Shown one piece after another: positions 62,522 through 64,000 of a DNA stretch of 64,000 nt; the stretch's first letter is position 1; every line of letters starts with the position of its first letter. Origin of the DNA: Stenotrophomonas maltophilia (lineage in GTDB: Bacteria; Pseudomonadota; Gammaproteobacteria; Xanthomonadales; Xanthomonadaceae). Position numbers and translations under genes: made by a program. The DNA is taken from contig NZ_QFHO01000002.1 of the NCBI RefSeq assembly GCF_004920835.1, forward strand, positions 186,001 to 250,000, written 5' to 3'. Below the pieces are notes generated by a model that worked only from the letters and a program-made list of their open reading frames with translations, did no database searches and was not told where the DNA came from.

Positions 62522-64000
62522 GTGCATCGCATTTCCCTCGTTGTCCGTCTGCTCCTGCTGCTGATTGCAGCCATTTCCTTCCCGTTGGCTGCAGCCCCGC
62601 TGCAGGCGCAGTGGGAATTCCGCATGCTGCCCGGCGACGCCCAGGGTGCAGCCCACCCGGGCCTGCAGCAATGGCGGGCCGCGAAGGTGCCGGGCAGCGT
62701 GCACACCGACCTGCTGGCGCATGGGCTGATCCGCGATCCGTACGTCGGTGCACCCGAGGCCGAGCTGCAATGGATCGGCCTGGCCGATTGGGAATACCGC
62801 GCCCGCTTCGACGTGGACGCGGCGACGCTGGCCAAGCCCAATGCCGAGCTGCGCTTCGATGGGCTGGACACCTATGCCGAAGTCAGGCTCAACGGCAAGC
62901 CGCTGCTGCGCGCGGACAATGCGCACCGTACCTGGCGAGCGCGCGTGGAGGGACGCCTGCGCGCCAAGGACAATGAACTGCAGATCGTGTTCCGTTCACC
63001 GATCCGCACCCTGCTGCCGGGTGTGCAGGCGCTGCCGCACAAGATTGCTGGTAACTATCCTTCACCCTATGGTGATGAGCCCAAAGACGCGATGGTCGGC
63101 AACTTCGCGCGCAAGCCGGCCTATCACTTCGGCTGGGACTGGGGCCCGCGCTATGTCACCGCCGGCGTCTGGCGCGGGGTCGAACTGCAGGCCTGGGACG
63201 CGCACCGCCTGACCGATCTTGCCGTGCGTACCGATGCATTGAGCGCGGAGCAGGCGAAGCTGGCGGTGCTGCTGCAGGTGGAGCAGGGCAGCGCTGCCGG
63301 TTCTGCGGTGGTCAATGTCGATGTGCGCGATCCGCACGGACGCAGCGTGGCCCAGGTGCAACGCACGGTGCTGCTGAAGCCCGGCCAGAACACGGTTGAG
63401 CTGCCGGTTGAGCTGGCCACGCCGCGCCGCTGGTGGCCGGTGGGCCATGGTGCGCAGGACCGCTATACCGTGCAGGCTCGCCTGGACGGTGGCGCCGATG
63501 CAACACTGCCGCGCGAGCAGCGCATCGGCCTGCGCACGGTTGAACTGCGCCGCGAGGAAGACGGCAAGGGCGGGCAGGGCTTCGCTTTCGTCATCAATGG
63601 CGTGCCCATCTTCGCCAAGGGCGCCAACGTGATTCCGTTCGATGCCTTCCCCGCACGTGTCGATGCCGCACGACTGCGCCAGGTGCTGACCGCCGCGCGC
63701 GACGCCAACATGAACATGCTGCGCAACTGGGGCGGCGGCTACTACGAGGAAGATGCATTCTTCGACATCGCCGATGAGCTGGGCCTGCTGGTCTGGCAGG
63801 ACTTCATGTTCGGCGGCGGCATGCAGCCGGGCTACGATCCGGCCTTCCGTGCCAGCGTGGTGGCCGAGGCGCGCGACAACGTGCGCCGGCTGCGCCATCA
63901 CCCCAGCATCGTGCTGTGGTGTGGCAACAACGAGGAAGAAACCGCCTGGAAGGACTGGGGCCACGGCCGCGACCTGAAGGCGGCCGACCCGGCATTTGCG
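62522..64000 (+). CDS. GH2-family beta-mannosidase, N-terminal part (cut by window end)
   Basis: The frame is open from a GTG at 62522, six bases after AGGAG, to the last base: 493 residues visible. It has the signal peptide LVVRLLLLLIAAISFPLAAA. The N-terminal sugar-binding domain (WEFRMLPGDAQ to about residue 190) and immunoglobulin-like domain are followed by the TIM-barrel start with HFGWDWGPRYVTAGVWRGV earlier, and LVWQDFMFGGGMQPG. The catalytic acid/base Glu lies in VLWCGNNEEE; the nucleophile lies beyond the window. It would remove the core beta-mannose of N-glycans after the alpha-mannosidase. Confidence 0.92.
   Translation, partial: MHRISLVVRLLLLLIAAISFPLAAAPLQAQWEFRMLPGDAQGAAHPGLQQWRAAKVPGSVHTDLLAHGLIRDPYVGAPEAELQWIGLADWEYRARFDVDAATLAKPNAELRFDGLDTYAEVRLNGKPLLRADNAHRTWRARVEGRLRAKDNELQIVFRSPIRTLLPGVQALPHKIAGNYPSPYGDEPKDAMVGNFARKPAYHFGWDWGPRYVTAGVWRGVELQAWDAHRLTDLAVRTDALSAEQAKLAVLLQVEQGSAAGSAVVNVDVRDPHGRSVAQVQRTVLLKPGQNTVELPVELATPRRWWPVGHGAQDRYTVQARLDGGADATLPREQRIGLRTVELRREEDGKGGQGFAFVINGVPIFAKGANVIPFDAFPARVDAARLRQVLTAARDANMNMLRNWGGGYYEEDAFFDIADELGLLVWQDFMFGGGMQPGYDPAFRASVVAEARDNVRRLRHHPSIVLWCGNNEEETAWKDWGHGRDLKAADPAFA

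Noticed and set aside
1..64000. Search for tRNA, rRNA, prophage or integrative element
   Set aside because: No tRNA cloverleaf, rRNA segment, integrase or phage gene was recognised, and gene content and codon use are uniform.

Overview
The window looks like chromosomal DNA of a Stenotrophomonas species, probably the S. maltophilia group. The grounds are high GC with near-exclusive use of G/C-ending codons, many small hairpin repeats with a terminal GTAG (SMAG-type elements), and Xanthomonadaceae-type gene content: TonB-dependent receptors, a TrpR-like regulator ahead of the his operon, a GH92/mannose isomerase locus and a BigR-type sulfur locus. It is core-like sequence. I found no phage, integrase, transposase, CRISPR array, rRNA or tRNA.

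Layout. 1-344: end of a TetR-type regulator. 718-10577: a two-gene cell-surface locus, a 2057-residue DUF11 repeat protein with OmpA-like ends followed by a 1229-residue outer-membrane protein. 10643-12155 (minus): a PAS histidine kinase and its receiver. 12308-17971: a tightly overlapping signalling operon (hybrid kinase with three receivers, CheR, receiver-less CheB, receiver-kinase), followed by a BLUF blue-light sensor. 18498-19752: a BigR-like ArsR repressor divergent from a split YeeE/YedE sulfur permease with a clear operator between them. 19820-23537: secreted Ntn amidase, a secreted repeat protein, an AraC regulator and a DMT permease. 23676-28626: thrABC behind a threonine-rich attenuator peptide. 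28715-31284: an FNR-type regulator, hisS and a lipoprotein. 31776-39193: hisR-hisGDCBHAF-IE, almost every junction overlapping. 39350-44151: a metallophosphatase, a small unknown gene, then glucokinase, glycosylasparaginase and CutC. 44547-47504: TonB receptor. 47678-50921: a copper efflux module (copA, cueR, copZ) with CueR-type 19-bp-spacer promoters. 51121-64000: a mannoside/N-glycan utilisation locus: TonB receptor, GH92 alpha-mannosidase, LacI regulator, FucP-type permease, PfkB kinase, mannose isomerase and the start of a GH2 beta-mannosidase.

How the genes work together. The last locus forms a pathway: oligomannosides enter through the receptor, GH92 and GH2 enzymes release mannose, the permease imports it, the isomerase makes fructose and the PfkB kinase makes fructose 6-phosphate. 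The same 14-bp LacI-type palindrome (core ATCGAT) lies upstream of this receptor (twice), upstream of the GH92 gene, upstream of the first receptor and, in a weaker form, upstream of glucokinase-glycosylasparaginase-cutC. This suggests one glycoprotein-sugar regulon spanning more than 20 kb, interrupted by the copper module. A further weak match lies inside the kinase coding sequence.

The most notable non-coding structure is a composite palindromic repeat of about 180-260 bp, present three times (31434-31694, 54507-54705, 54863-55041). It has a long outer stem, nested inner hairpins, a conserved internal block and a shared tail, and it is distinct from the SMAG hairpins.
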